NCBI GenBank assembly: GCA_030525875.1
Contig: JAUNDV010000004.1
Location: 58,068-122,067 of the forward strand
Direction: 5' to 3'
Source of the DNA: Eubacteriales bacterium
GTDB taxonomy: Bacteria > Bacillota > Clostridia > Lachnospirales > Lachnospiraceae
DNA: 64,000 nt
Below the pieces are notes generated by a model. The model was not told the origin of the DNA, searched no databases, and worked only from the letters and a program-made list of their open reading frames with translations. The position numbers and the translations under genes were made by a program. Below are positions 9,103-18,904 of the stretch, in pieces; within the stretch, counting starts at the first letter, position 1, and the number at the start of each line of letters is the position of its first letter.

Positions 9103-9786
9103 ATGTCTAAGAAAAGGAAGAATAATAATTACTATATGTATTCTCAAAATCAGTCAGGCTATAGGGATGAGCCAGCAAGTAAAAAGGATAAGCTTTTACT
9201 TTTTTATTTTCCTATATATCTTATAGCATTTTTTATCATAGATTCTCTTCCGCTTACACATTATATTATTGAATGTCCGCTAGATTCATATATTTCTTTT
9301 AATCAATATATGGTAATACCATATGCTATATGGTATATATGGGTTCCAGGCTGGATTTTATATTTTATGAGTAAGTCTGGAAAAGAATTCAGAAGACTTG
9401 CAATTGTAATGTTTTCAGGAATGACTGTATCACTTATTATATATCTTATATTTCCAAACGGTATTAACCTTAGAGAGCCAATTACAGGAACAGACATATG
9501 CTCAAAGGCAGTTCAGCTTATAAGACATTTTGATACACCATATGGAGTTTGTCCATCTATACATATAGCTACAATAACAGCTATAATGTTAAGTATTAAG
9601 GACAGCAGGCTCCCGGATATTACTTCAACCGTTGAAGGCTATTGCATGGTTATAACACTTTTAATTGGTTATTCTACAATGGGAATTAAACAACATAGTA
9701 TAGTTGATATAGTATGCGGAGTATTGTTATCATTTATAATTTATTACATGTATAATTATTTTACCAGGAAGAAAGCGGGAAAATAA
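9103..9786 (+). CDS. PAP2-superfamily membrane phosphatase-like protein
   Basis: About 227 residues with six hydrophobic segments. Two PAP2 signature elements are visible: CPSIHIAT (motif 2, PSxH) and [12 protein letters not shown] (motif 3, His and Asp at the expected spacing but Thr for the usual Arg). This variant is shared with the inositol-phosphorylceramide-synthase-like branch, which acts on lipid phosphates at the membrane. The substrate is unknown. The ATG at 9103 has AAAGGA 8 bases upstream; upstream in-frame starts overlap the ABC gene. Its stop abuts the ATG of uvrA, so it sits in an operon between an exporter and a DNA-repair gene. Confidence 0.72.
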   Translation: MSKKRKNNNYYMYSQNQSGYRDEPASKKDKLLLFYFPIYLIAFFIIDSLPLTHYIIECPLDSYISFNQYMVIPYAIWYIWVPGWILYFMSKSGKEFRRLAIVMFSGMTVSLIIYLIFPNGINLREPITGTDICSKAVQLIRHFDTPYGVCPSIHIATITAIMLSIKDSRLPDITSTVEGYCMVITLLIGYSTMGIKQHSIVDIVCGVLLSFIIYYMYNYFTRKKAGK

Positions 9787-12618
9787 ATGGCAAAGCAGTT
9801 TATAAAGATAAGAGGTGCGGCAGAGCATAACCTAAAAAATATAGATATTGATATACCAAGAGATGAGCTGGTTGTATTGACCGGACTTTCAGGTTCAGGA
9901 AAATCCTCTCTGGCTTTTGATACCATATATGCTGAAGGTCAAAGAAGATATATGGAATCTCTTTCATCTTATGCAAGGCAGTTCCTTGGACAGATGGAAA
10001 AGCCAAAGGTTGAGAGCATAGAGGGACTATCCCCAGCAATAAGCATAGACCAGAAATCTACAAATCATAACCCTAGATCTACAGTAGGTACAGTAACAGA
10101 AATATATGATTATCTTAGACTTCTTTATGCCAGAATAGGTATTCCTCATTGTCCAAAATGTGGAAGAGAGATTAAGAGACAGACCGTCGACGAGATGGTA
10201 GATATTATAATGAAACTTCCTGAAAAAACAAAAATTCAGCTGCTGGCACCAGTAGTGAGGGGAAGAAAGGGAGAGCATGTAAAGCTCATTGATCAGGCAA
10301 GACGTCAGGGATATGTAAGAATTAGAATTGATGGAAATCTCTATGATCTTTCTGAGGAAATCAAGCTTGATAAAAATATAAAACACAACATTGAAATAAT
10401 AGTCGACCGACTTGTTGTAAGAGAGGGAATAGAGAAGAGACTTACGGATTCAGCTGAAAATGTACTCCATCTTTCAGATGGTCTTATGATAGTTGATGTA
10501 ATTGACGGAGAGGAGATAACTTTTTCTCAAAATTTTGCCTGTCCTGACTGTGGAATAAGTATAGAAGAAATAGAGCCAAGATCGTTTTCATTTAACAATC
10601 CATATGGAGCCTGTCCAGAATGCTTTGGACTTGGATATAAGCTGGAGTTTGATCTGGATCTTATCATTCCGGATAGATCGCTTTCAATAAATCAGGGAGC
10701 GATTCAGGTAATGGGCTGGAATTCAAGTGGTCAGCAGGGTTCTTATACCCATGCCATGCTTGAAGCCTTGTCAAAGGCCTATGGTTTTAGTCTGGATACT
10801 CCTTATGAAAAGCTGTCACAGTCTGCAAGATCAGTAATAGAAAATGGAACTGGCGGTAAGAAGGTAAAGGTATTTTATGAGAGCCAGTTTGGCAGGGGCA
10901 ATGTTCATGAAGTTGCCTTTGAAGGACTGGTAGAGAATTTAAAGCGCAGATATAAGGAATCTTATTCCCAGGAAATAAAAACTGCATACGAAGAATGCAT
11001 GAGAAAGGATATTTGTCCTGTTTGTAAGGGGCAAAAGCTTAAACAAAGCAGTCTTGCAGTTACTATTGCAGGAGAAAATATTTACAAGATAACTGATACA
11101 TCCATAGGAATATTTAGAGATAAGTTAGATTCACTTGAGTTAAGTGATTACCAGATGAAGATAGGCAGTCTTATTCTTAAGGAAATCAGAGCCAGAATAA
11201 GCTTTTTGATAGATGTAGGACTGGATTATCTTACACTTAGCAGAGCAACAGCTACACTTTCCGGAGGTGAAGCACAGAGAATCAGACTTGCTACCCAGAT
11301 TGGTTCCGGACTTGTAGGTGTGGCATATATTTTGGATGAGCCTTCTATTGGACTTCATCAAAGAGATAATGACAGACTTCTTGCAACACTTAAGCATTTA
11401 AGAGATTTGGGAAATTCAGTTATAGTTGTAGAGCATGATGAAGATACAATGAAAGCTGCTGATTATATAGTAGATATAGGTCCTGGTGCAGGTGAGCATG
11501 GCGGATATGTAGTTGCCGAGGGAACAGCAGAAGAAATAATGAATAATCCTAACTCAATTACAGGAAAATATCTTTCAGGCAAGCTTAAGATAGAAGTCCC
11601 TGAGACAAGAAGAGAGCCAAGGGGCTTTATTACAATAAGAGATGCACATGAAAATAATCTAAAGCATATCGATGTTGCATTTCCAGTAGGTGTATTTACC
11701 TGTGTAACCGGAGTTTCAGGAAGTGGAAAGTCCTCTCTTGTAAATGAAATCCTATATAAGGAGCTTGCAAGAAAACTTAACAGGGCAAAGGTTCTTTCAG
11801 GAAAACATGGTTCTATAGAGGGAATAGAGCAGTTTGATAAGGTAATTTGTATAGACCAGTCTCCTATAGGAAGAACACCTAGATCTAATCCAGCCACATA
11901 TACAGGTGTTTTTGATCTTATAAGAGATCTTTTTGCGGCTACCAGCGATTCTAAACTTAGAGGTTACAACAAAGGACGTTTCTCCTTCAATGTTAAAGGC
12001 GGTCGTTGTGAGGCCTGTTCGGGAGATGGAATTATAAAGATAGAGATGCATTTCCTTCCTGATGTATATGTGCCTTGTGAGGTCTGCGGAGGTAAGAGAT
12101 ATAATAGAGAAACTCTGGATGTAAAATATAAGGGAAAATCTATCTACGATGTACTTAATATGACTGTAGAGGAGGCTCTTGAATTCTTTAAGAATGTACC
12201 AGCCATACAGAGGAAAATGCAGACCTTGTATGATGTTGGACTTTCATATATCAAGCTGGGGCAGCCAAGTACACAGCTTTCCGGAGGAGAGGCACAGAGA
12301 ATCAAGCTTGCCTCAGAGCTTTCAAAGAGAAGTACTGGAAAAACAATCTATGTTTTGGATGAACCTACTACAGGCTTACATTTTGCGGACGTACATAAGC
12401 TGGTAGAAATATTGAGAAGACTTAGTGAAAATGGAAACACAGTAGTAGTTATAGAACATAATCTGGATGTTATAAAGACAGCGGATTATATAATAGATAT
12501 CGGTCCAGAAGGTGGAGCAGGAGGAGGAAGAGTTATAGCTAATGGAACACCTGAGGAGGTCGTAAAGCAGGCTGGAAGCTATACAGGAAAATACCTTAAG
12601 CCATATCTGGAAAGATAA
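9787..12618 (+). CDS. uvrA: Excinuclease ABC subunit A
   Basis: DNA-damage recognition ATPase of nucleotide excision repair, working with UvrB. It is 943 residues, the usual length. It has two ABC modules, with Walker [10 protein letters not shown] near residue 33 and GVSGSGKSS near 640. The ABC signatures LSGGEAQRI lie near 490 and 831. Cys-rich zinc modules are present (CPKCGRE, CPDCG...CPEC and CEACSGDG...CEVCGG). The ATG follows the previous stop with no gap, so translation is probably coupled. uvrB and uvrC are not in the window. Confidence 0.97.
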   Translation: MAKQFIKIRGAAEHNLKNIDIDIPRDELVVLTGLSGSGKSSLAFDTIYAEGQRRYMESLSSYARQFLGQMEKPKVESIEGLSPAISIDQKSTNHNPRSTVGTVTEIYDYLRLLYARIGIPHCPKCGREIKRQTVDEMVDIIMKLPEKTKIQLLAPVVRGRKGEHVKLIDQARRQGYVRIRIDGNLYDLSEEIKLDKNIKHNIEIIVDRLVVREGIEKRLTDSAENVLHLSDGLMIVDVIDGEEITFSQNFACPDCGISIEEIEPRSFSFNNPYGACPECFGLGYKLEFDLDLIIPDRSLSINQGAIQVMGWNSSGQQGSYTHAMLEALSKAYGFSLDTPYEKLSQSARSVIENGTGGKKVKVFYESQFGRGNVHEVAFEGLVENLKRRYKESYSQEIKTAYEECMRKDICPVCKGQKLKQSSLAVTIAGENIYKITDTSIGIFRDKLDSLELSDYQMKIGSLILKEIRARISFLIDVGLDYLTLSRATATLSGGEAQRIRLATQIGSGLVGVAYILDEPSIGLHQRDNDRLLATLKHLRDLGNSVIVVEHDEDTMKAADYIVDIGPGAGEHGGYVVAEGTAEEIMNNPNSITGKYLSGKLKIEVPETRREPRGFITIRDAHENNLKHIDVAFPVGVFTCVTGVSGSGKSSLVNEILYKELARKLNRAKVLSGKHGSIEGIEQFDKVICIDQSPIGRTPRSNPATYTGVFDLIRDLFAATSDSKLRGYNKGRFSFNVKGGRCEACSGDGIIKIEMHFLPDVYVPCEVCGGKRYNRETLDVKYKGKSIYDVLNMTVEEALEFFKNVPAIQRKMQTLYDVGLSYIKLGQPSTQLSGGEAQRIKLASELSKRSTGKTIYVLDEPTTGLHFADVHKLVEILRRLSENGNTVVVIEHNLDVIKTADYIIDIGPEGGAGGGRVIANGTPEEVVKQAGSYTGKYLKPYLER

Positions 12619-12643
12619 TAAAATATATAATAAGGAATGACGG

Positions 12644-13759
12644 ATGGGAAATAAGATAAAAACTATAAAGAAATACTATTTTGTCATTGCAGCAAAGAAG
12701 AAGAGAGCTGAAAGAGTATGTATGGTGGTGAGCCATATTGAGCTTATAAGTCTTATAGAAAAGAGATATCCTATATACAGGCAGCAGGGCTTTAGATCAA
12801 AAGAGGCAGCAAGAAGAGTTCTGGAGCAGTTTATTTCTATAAATAAGGCCAATGATTATAAGCTTACTGAATATGAAGATTTTATCATGGATAATTTTGA
12901 TAAAGCGGAAAATAGAGTAAGCTTATATAATGATGAAGACATAATAAATTGCTTTTATGACAGCGAATTTGGTATGTATAACTATGGAGAACAGCAAGGA
13001 GACGTTGTGTCTATAGGAGCAGTTATACTTAGGGATAACGGAAACAGCATTTTTAGCAGATTAATAAGAAATACAGATAAGGAACAGCTGGCAGAAAGAT
13101 TTACATCATTTACAGGTTTAAGGCAGGAAGAGCTGGCTCTTGCTCCGGCATTTCCAGAGGTATTCAGGGAATTTGTAAAATATATAGAGGAAAATAAAGT
13201 AGATAATATTTTTTGTCTTGGTGGAAATGACAGAGAACGCCTTGAACATATGCTTATAAAATATAAGATGTATGGAAGAAGGGAAAGAGCTGTTTTGGAC
13301 AAATTTGTAAATTTTCAGAAATGGCTAAGAAAATATGATGAAAGACTTGCTTTATTTTCCTTAGAAAGTCTGGCATATTTGTGCGAGATAAATAATGAAA
13401 AGCAGCATAATGCTTTGTCAGATGCCATTACACTTGCACTTGTATGGCAAAAGCTGTCAGTGACAAAAATATCAGATAAAGCAATCAGAGCTGAGCAGGA
13501 AGCCGCAAAGCTTAGAAATAAGTATAAAAAAAGCAGAAAAATCAGCTACGAGAGGATACCTGTATCTGCCGATATAATTGCACTTAAAAATAAGCTTGTA
13601 AATGAACTTAAACAGAAAAACCTGGAGTATAAGTCTGTTCCTACAAGTGTAATGAAAGCTTTATGCGATGATCTGGATGAGCTTTTGATAGAAGAAAATA
13701 CAGGGACTTATGAGATGCTTCCTTATGTAAAAAAACGTAAAAAAGCAAGAAGAGAATAG
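12644..13759 (+). CDS. DEDDh-type 3'-5' exonuclease-like protein
   Basis: 371 residues with no family name I can assign firmly. The middle looks like the RNase T/DnaQ exonuclease fold: YDSEFG near residue 105 (DxE, motif I), GDVVSIGAVIL just after, LGGNDRERL (motif II Asp) and HNALSDA near 255 (motif III His and Asp). All four acidic residues and the His are present, so activity is plausible. The N-terminal 90 residues and the highly basic C-terminus (KKRKKARRE) may bind nucleic acid. The start has AAGGA 7 bases upstream. It lies 25 bases after uvrA and before a terminator, which would suit a repair or RNA-processing role, but that is inference. Confidence 0.6.
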   Translation: MGNKIKTIKKYYFVIAAKKKRAERVCMVVSHIELISLIEKRYPIYRQQGFRSKEAARRVLEQFISINKANDYKLTEYEDFIMDNFDKAENRVSLYNDEDIINCFYDSEFGMYNYGEQQGDVVSIGAVILRDNGNSIFSRLIRNTDKEQLAERFTSFTGLRQEELALAPAFPEVFREFVKYIEENKVDNIFCLGGNDRERLEHMLIKYKMYGRRERAVLDKFVNFQKWLRKYDERLALFSLESLAYLCEINNEKQHNALSDAITLALVWQKLSVTKISDKAIRAEQEAAKLRNKYKKSRKISYERIPVSADIIALKNKLVNELKQKNLEYKSVPTSVMKALCDDLDELLIEENTGTYEMLPYVKKRKKARRE

Positions 13760-13770
13760 TAAATTTCAAA

Positions 13771-13807
13771 AAGCAACCTATAAAAAAATTAGGCTTGCTT
13801 TTTTTTA
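13771..13807 (+). terminator. Terminator of the ABC-uvrA operon
   Basis: Stem AAGCAACCTA with TAGGcTTGCTT (one bulge), followed by a run of T to 13807, just after the exonuclease-like gene. Confidence 0.75.
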
Positions 13808-13898
13808 TTTAGGATATATAATTTTACTATCAGTATATTTATAAAAATATAACGGAATAAAATATATAAGAGTATAAAAGCCTCTGAAAGGACATAAA

Positions 13899-14339
13899 AT
13901 GGCAAGAATAGAAAAAGATATATACGTAAATGACGCATATCTGAATCTCTCGGATGATGACTTTAAGCCTATGATCAGACTTACCATAAAGAGAAAGGAA
14001 AAGTTCTTTGGGCCAGGTGTAGCTACACTTTTGCATCTTATTGATGAGCATGGCTCTATACAATCCGCAGCTAAGTATATGAATATGTCATATTCAAAAG
14101 CCTGGAAAATAATAAAAAGAGCTGAGGATGAGCTTGGCTTTCAGCTCCTTGTGTCAAAAAATGGGGGCGTAGGAGGAGGAAGCTCGGAAATTTCACAAAA
14201 AGGCAGAGCTTTTTTAAATGATTATGACAGTTTTGCTGCCGAAGTAAAGGAATATACTGCTAGTGTAGCAGAAAAGTATTTTAAGAAAATAAATAATACA
14301 GGGGAGGATGTGAAAAATGACAGTATTGGAAACGCTTGA
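13899..14339 (+). CDS. ModE-like winged-helix transcriptional regulator
   Basis: 146 residues matching the N-terminal DNA-binding domain of ModE. It shows FGPGVATLLHLIDEHGS then SIQSAAKYMNMSYSKAWK, the recognition helix region, and a GGVGGGSSEIS wing. It lacks the molybdate-binding TOBE domains of full ModE, so it either senses another signal or acts constitutively. GAAAGGA precedes the ATG. Its 3' end overlaps the xdhC start by 23 bases, so it heads the maturation operon and probably regulates it and related molybdenum enzyme genes. Confidence 0.83.
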   Translation: MARIEKDIYVNDAYLNLSDDDFKPMIRLTIKRKEKFFGPGVATLLHLIDEHGSIQSAAKYMNMSYSKAWKIIKRAEDELGFQLLVSKNGGVGGGSSEISQKGRAFLNDYDSFAAEVKEYTASVAEKYFKKINNTGEDVKNDSIGNA

Positions 14340-15228
14340 ACTGGCAAAAAATATGCTAGGTGACGGGAAGGATATAATGCTTGCTCATATAGCTAATTCA
14401 GATGGAAGTACACCTAGAAGTATAGATGCATATATGCTTATTGACAAAGATAAAAAAAGCTATGGAACTGTAGGTGGTGGAAGTGTTGAGTACAAAGCTA
14501 CGCTTGATGGTGCAAAAATGCTTGAAAATAAGAGTTCAGGGCATGTAGATTATTCACTTACACGAAATGAAGTAGCAGACATTGGAATGATATGCGGCGG
14601 TAATATTGAAGTGGATTTTACTTATCTTTCAGCAGATAAGGATAAGCTTCTTAATTCATTAGCTTTTATTGAGGAAATCATTTCAGGACTTAAATCTGAA
14701 AAGGGTATAGTCTATATGTTTGGAGGAGGCCACGTTTCAGTAGCGACAGCTGAACTCCTCAATAATATTGGATTTGATACGGTTGTATATGATGACAGGG
14801 GAGATTTTGTAAATGCACAAAGATTCCCTCATGCAAAGAGACTTATATGTTCAGATTATGAAGATGTCTTATCAAAGGTTAATTTAAGTGAAAAGGATTA
14901 TGTTTTGATTATGACAAGAGGTCATGAATATGACTATATGGTTCAAAGGCAGATACTCAAAACAAAGGCTGGGTTTATAGGAGTAATAGGAAGCAGAAGA
15001 AAGCTTGCAACAATAGAAGCTAAGCTTTTAAATGATGATGGCTTTACCAAGGATGATACAGCTAGGTTTTATGCTCCTGTAGGCTTACAGATTGGAGCAG
15101 AAACTCCTGAGGAAATAGCTGTAAGTATAGCAGCTGAGCTTATTTTAAAGAGAGCAGTAGCAGAGAATAGAAGGAAGGTAGCTGAGAAGAAAACACTCAG
15201 ACTTGAGGATATCAGACAGCCATTTTAA
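14317..15228 (+). CDS. xdhC: XdhC/CoxI-family molybdenum hydroxylase maturation factor
   Basis: Binds molybdenum cofactor and helps load or sulfurate it for xanthine-dehydrogenase-type enzymes. The N-terminal XdhC_CoxI part has GSTPRSIDAYMLI and GTVGGGSVE. The C-terminal Rossmann part has VYMFGGGHVS, GVIGSRRK and LQIGAETPEEIAVSI. At 303 residues it is a usual length. The neighbouring YqeC-MocA fusion and the YedF gene at 62.5 kb place it in the selenium-dependent molybdenum hydroxylase subset of the family. It overlaps the ModE-like gene and has 2 bases before the next gene. No hydroxylase structural subunit is in the window. Confidence 0.9.
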   Translation: MTVLETLELAKNMLGDGKDIMLAHIANSDGSTPRSIDAYMLIDKDKKSYGTVGGGSVEYKATLDGAKMLENKSSGHVDYSLTRNEVADIGMICGGNIEVDFTYLSADKDKLLNSLAFIEEIISGLKSEKGIVYMFGGGHVSVATAELLNNIGFDTVVYDDRGDFVNAQRFPHAKRLICSDYEDVLSKVNLSEKDYVLIMTRGHEYDYMVQRQILKTKAGFIGVIGSRRKLATIEAKLLNDDGFTKDDTARFYAPVGLQIGAETPEEIAVSIAAELILKRAVAENRRKVAEKKTLRLEDIRQPF

Positions 15229-15230
15229 AA

Positions 15231-16475
15231 ATGAAGGAAGAAGGAAAAGAATATAGCAATAGTATCGAGGATTTAAGCTATAACATGCCAGATAAAGCCC
15301 ATGTTATAGCAGTAGTCGGAGCAGGTGGAAAAAGTACTTATATAAGAGATCTTGCTAAAAAGCTGAAGGATGAGGGCAAAAAAGTCTGTATAACAACGAC
15401 TACACATATACTTAAACCAGATATTTCTGATATGAATATTTTTAGTCATGGTTCTGAAAATATTTTTTATGGAAGCCTGGAGGATACCCTATATGTAGGA
15501 AAGCTTTCAGATGAGGAAGAGAAGCTATCATATCCGGGTGACAGCATTTTCAGCTGTCTTATAAAGATATTTGATTACCTGCTCGTTGAAGCTGATGGCT
15601 CAAAGCATTTACCAGCAAAAATACCTATAGAAGGTAAGGAGCCTGTAATTCCAATTAAAACAGATGAAATTGTTGTAATCATGGGAAAACATGCTATAGG
15701 AAAAAAAATTCATAATGTCTGTCATAGAAATGAGCTTCAAAATATATATTCTGATGACAAGCTTGTTACAGAAGAAATTCTGGAAGAGCTTGCAAATAAA
15801 TTTTATATAAGACCTCTTTCAAAGAAGTATCCGGAGCTTAAGATTAATTATATTTTGCGAGAAAGGAAGCCGGCATTTATAGTTATGGCATCAGGGTATG
15901 CGAGAAGATTTGGGGAAAATAAACTACTCAAAGATTATAATGGGAATAAACTATATAAACATATTCTTTATGAGCTTTTAAAAGCTGCTTCACTGTTAAG
16001 AGATAGGCTTAATTTTGACTCAGAACTTATACTTGTAACAAGATATAAGGAAATCCTTGAGGATCTAGAAATACTTAGTCTTAAGGAGCAGGGCAGAGTC
16101 AGAATATGTATTAATACAGAATATGAAGAGGGAATAGCAGGTTCAGTAAGGCTTGGAGCTAAGATGGCCAAGTCATTTTGCTGTACGGAATATATATACT
16201 GTGCAGCGGACATGCCGGCTCTTACAGCAGAGGATATGTATGAATATGTAAAGGGTTATATATATTCTGGAAAGCATTTTGCTGTTATGGATGATGGTCT
16301 TAAGATATCTAATCCAGGAAGCATATCTTCAGCATATTATGATGAAACGATGAATATAAGAGGCGACAGGGGTGGTATGCAGCTTATAAAAAAGCATCCA
16401 GATGAAATATATCATCATTATATTGATTCATTTAAGCTTAAAGACATAGATACAAAGGAAGATTTGTGTGTTTAA
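15231..16475 (+). CDS. YqeC-type selenium cofactor protein fused to MocA/MobA-like nucleotidyltransferase
   Basis: Two domains. Residues 1-210 match YqeC of the selenium-dependent molybdenum hydroxylase system, with a P-loop (VVGAGGKSTYI) and TTTTHI, VEADGSKHLPAK and MGKHAIGK. Residues about 215-414 match the molybdopterin nucleotidyltransferase fold: IVMASGYARRFGENKLL (nucleotide-binding loop) and CAADMPALTAEDM (metal-binding Asp). It probably makes cytidylated or guanylated molybdopterin for a Se-Mo hydroxylase such as xanthine dehydrogenase. The two activities are often separate genes, so the fusion is evidence that they act together. Its end lies 3 bases from the convergent small membrane protein gene. 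Confidence 0.82.
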   Translation: MKEEGKEYSNSIEDLSYNMPDKAHVIAVVGAGGKSTYIRDLAKKLKDEGKKVCITTTTHILKPDISDMNIFSHGSENIFYGSLEDTLYVGKLSDEEEKLSYPGDSIFSCLIKIFDYLLVEADGSKHLPAKIPIEGKEPVIPIKTDEIVVIMGKHAIGKKIHNVCHRNELQNIYSDDKLVTEEILEELANKFYIRPLSKKYPELKINYILRERKPAFIVMASGYARRFGENKLLKDYNGNKLYKHILYELLKAASLLRDRLNFDSELILVTRYKEILEDLEILSLKEQGRVRICINTEYEEGIAGSVRLGAKMAKSFCCTEYIYCAADMPALTAEDMYEYVKGYIYSGKHFAVMDDGLKISNPGSISSAYYDETMNIRGDRGGMQLIKKHPDEIYHHYIDSFKLKDIDTKEDLCV

Positions 16476-16478
16476 GGA

Positions 16479-16706
16479 TTACTTAATCAGCTTTGCAAAC
16501 CAGATCAATACAAAAAGTATACAAGGTATAACTATAAGGCAAAAAAGAATCATCAAAAGAACATTTACACTTTTGCCTGTTACAAGTGAATATATAAGGG
16601 CAGTAATAAGGCCTAATATAACCAAAAGGCCTATTACTGCAAGTATACGTGCAAGAGCTGAATGTTCACTTTTATTTTCTTTTGTTTTTAGGTTTTCATT
16701 ATTCAT
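16479..16706 (-). CDS. Small two-helix membrane protein of unknown function
   Basis: 75 residues with a charged N-terminus (NNENLKTKENKSEHS), then two hydrophobic segments (RILAVIGLLVILGLITALIY and VLLMILFCLIVIPCILFVLI), and a short KLIK tail. AAAGGA lies 5 bases before the ATG at 16706, supporting translation. It starts 18 bases after the ABC-F gene on the same strand and is probably co-transcribed with it. The opposite-strand frame across it looks like a shadow. No family recognised. Confidence 0.55.
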   Translation of the reverse strand: MNNENLKTKENKSEHSALARILAVIGLLVILGLITALIYSLVTGKSVNVLLMILFCLIVIPCILFVLIWFAKLIK

Positions 16707-16723
16707 GTTAATTCCTTTCAAAG

Positions 16724-18703
16724 TTAAAGGCTATCATTTTCAAACTCTTCTATAGCAAGAGACTGTTCTTCCCAGAGCTTGAAAAGCTTTTCCAGCTTTA
16801 CTGCAAGCTCTGCTTTTTTTGAGCTGATTTCATTAAGCTTAGCAGAATTCGTGGCTATTGAAGGATCCTGCATCAGCTCATCAAGTTCCATGTCCTTTGC
16901 TTCTATTTCCTCGATTGATTTCTCAGTTGTATTGAGCTGGTTTTTAAGCTTCTGAAGCTTTGCTTTTCTTTCCTTCTGTTCCTTATAGTCAAGTTTGCTG
17001 TTAGAGGCTGTATTTTCGTTTGTAGAAATTATCTCAGACCTTGAAGCTGTATTTACATATCCGCTTATTGACTTTTCTTTGTCAAAATCAGGATCTTCCT
17101 TCTTTTCTAGATAGTAATCGTAGTTTCCAATATAATTAACAAAGTGCCCATGGTCGAGCTCTAATATACGGGTAGCTGTCTGATTTATAAAATATCTGTC
17201 ATGAGATACATATATAACTGTGCCTTCGTAATTTTTTATTGCTTCTTCAAGTATTTCCTTAGATGTAATATCCAGATGGTTAGTTGGCTCATCAAGAAGA
17301 AGGAGGTTTGCATTTGAAAGCATCAATTTTGCAAGAGAAATTCTTCCCTTTTCACCTCCAGAAAGGTCACGTATATATTTGAATACGTCATCACCTGTAA
17401 ATAAAAATGCTGCAAGTAAGTTTCTTATTTCGGTATTTGACATATCTGGATAAGCATCTGAAATTTCTTCAAAAGCTGTATTGTCAGGATTGAGTACATT
17501 GTGTTCCTGATCATAGTATGCAAGCTGTACTTTTGAACCAAATTGTATCTCACCTGAGTCAGCAGTTTCATTTCCGTTAATTATCTTAAGCAGTGTTGTT
17601 TTTCCTGTTCCATTTGGTCCAATTATAGAAAGCTTTTCGCCTCTTTTTACATCAAGGGAAACACCAGAAAAGAGCTCCCTTGATCCGAATGACTTGCAAA
17701 GTCCTTCGGCATATAGAACATCATTACCAGAGGTACAAGAAGGTGCAAAATGCAATTTCATAGCATCTTCTATATCAAAAGGCTTTTCCACACGCTCTAT
17801 TTTACTTAGCAGCTTTTCTCTTGATTCAGCACGCTTTATGGATTTTTCTCTGTTGAACTGCTTAAGCTTAGCTATTACTTCTTGTTGATGTTTTATTTCA
17901 GCCTGGTTATTCAGATAGGCCTTCATCATATCTTTTCGAAGAGAGGCTTTTTTTTCGGCAAATGCTGTGTAATTGCCGGTATAGAGCCTTGCCTTTCCGG
18001 CATCAATATCAAGAACCTTATTAACTATCCTGTCAAGAAAATATCTATCATGTGAAACTATAAGAACTGAACCTTTATATGCCTTAAGGTAATTTTCAAG
18101 CCAGGATATAGAAGCTATATCCAGATGGTTAGTAGGCTCGTCCAAAAGGAGTATATCTGGCTCATCCAGGAGAAGCTTACCTAAGGAAAGTCTGGTTTTC
18201 TCTCCACCCGAAAGTACAGAAACCGGCTTTGAAAAATCATTTTCTGTAAAACCAAGTCCCTTTAGAATACCTACAACATTTGATTTTATGGCATAACCAT
18301 TTTCTTCTTCAAATCTGTGACTTAACTCACTGTAACTTTTATATATTTCATCAAGCTTTTCTTTACAGTCAGCAAACTGCTGCATATCCTGCTCAAGCTG
18401 TCTTAGCTTTTCTTCCATATCTATAATGTCTTTTTTTACGCTTAAGATTTCATCATAGATAGTCCTTCCGGAAACTATATCAGGATTCTGCGAAAGATAG
18501 GCCATACGTGTATCCTTTGGTATAGTTATATAACCGCTGTCAGGAGATTCGACACCTATTATCTGTTTTAAAAGAGTAGATTTACCTGCACCATTGATAC
18601 CTGTTATGGCACATTTATCATTTTCCTCAATATGGAAGGAAATATCTTTAAGTATGTCTTTACCATCATATGACTTTGTTAATCCACTTACTGAAAGTAT
18701 CAT
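16724..18703 (-). CDS. ABC-F family ATPase (ribosome-associated, Uup/YkpA type)
   Basis: Soluble protein of 659 residues with two tandem ATPase domains and no membrane part. Walker A sequences are GINGAGKST and GPNGTGKTT; both signatures are LSGGE and both Walker B regions read LLLDEPTNHLDI. A charged linker joins the domains and the last 85 residues form a predicted coiled coil (KLQKLKNQLNTTEKSIEEIEA), as in Uup-like members. ABC-F proteins act on the ribosomal E site in translation or antibiotic protection. This one looks like a housekeeping type rather than a known resistance determinant, but sequence alone does not settle it. Confidence 0.9.
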   Translation of the reverse strand: MILSVSGLTKSYDGKDILKDISFHIEENDKCAITGINGAGKSTLLKQIIGVESPDSGYITIPKDTRMAYLSQNPDIVSGRTIYDEILSVKKDIIDMEEKLRQLEQDMQQFADCKEKLDEIYKSYSELSHRFEEENGYAIKSNVVGILKGLGFTENDFSKPVSVLSGGEKTRLSLGKLLLDEPDILLLDEPTNHLDIASISWLENYLKAYKGSVLIVSHDRYFLDRIVNKVLDIDAGKARLYTGNYTAFAEKKASLRKDMMKAYLNNQAEIKHQQEVIAKLKQFNREKSIKRAESREKLLSKIERVEKPFDIEDAMKLHFAPSCTSGNDVLYAEGLCKSFGSRELFSGVSLDVKRGEKLSIIGPNGTGKTTLLKIINGNETADSGEIQFGSKVQLAYYDQEHNVLNPDNTAFEEISDAYPDMSNTEIRNLLAAFLFTGDDVFKYIRDLSGGEKGRISLAKLMLSNANLLLLDEPTNHLDITSKEILEEAIKNYEGTVIYVSHDRYFINQTATRILELDHGHFVNYIGNYDYYLEKKEDPDFDKEKSISGYVNTASRSEIISTNENTASNSKLDYKEQKERKAKLQKLKNQLNTTEKSIEEIEAKDMELDELMQDPSIATNSAKLNEISSKKAELAVKLEKLFKLWEEQSLAIEEFENDSL

Positions 18704-18816
18704 TTTTGCCTCACTAATAAAATGTATAATTTTTAGCGGAATATCGCTAACGTCTTAATTCAATAGTATAGCATAAAGCATATAGCTAGGCAATTATCCT
18801 AAAATATGTAAATGAA

Positions 18817-18857
18817 TTGTTTTGTCTAATAAGATGTGATAAAATACCTTATTAGAC
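18817..18857 (+). promoter_or_regulatory. Promoter with 10-bp inverted repeat across the -10 region
   Basis: TTGTTT (18817-18822), a 17-base spacer and TAAAAT (18840-18845). A perfect inverted repeat, GTCTAATAAG (18824-18833) and CTTATTAGAC (18848-18857), brackets the -10 box. It is a likely operator for the cell-wall genes that follow, though it could also fold as a hairpin. On the other side of the gap, TTAGCG/CGCTAA (18733-18750) lies upstream of the divergent ABC-F gene. Confidence 0.55.
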
Positions 18858-18904
18858 TTTTGATAAAAGGAAGCGGTAATAGCTTTTAAGAGGAGAAATA
18901 AACA

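Noticed and set aside
16468-16755. 95-codon plus-strand frame over the small membrane protein gene
   Set aside because: It has no ribosome site, is basic and low in structure, and lies antisense to a frame with a good start and membrane-protein character.
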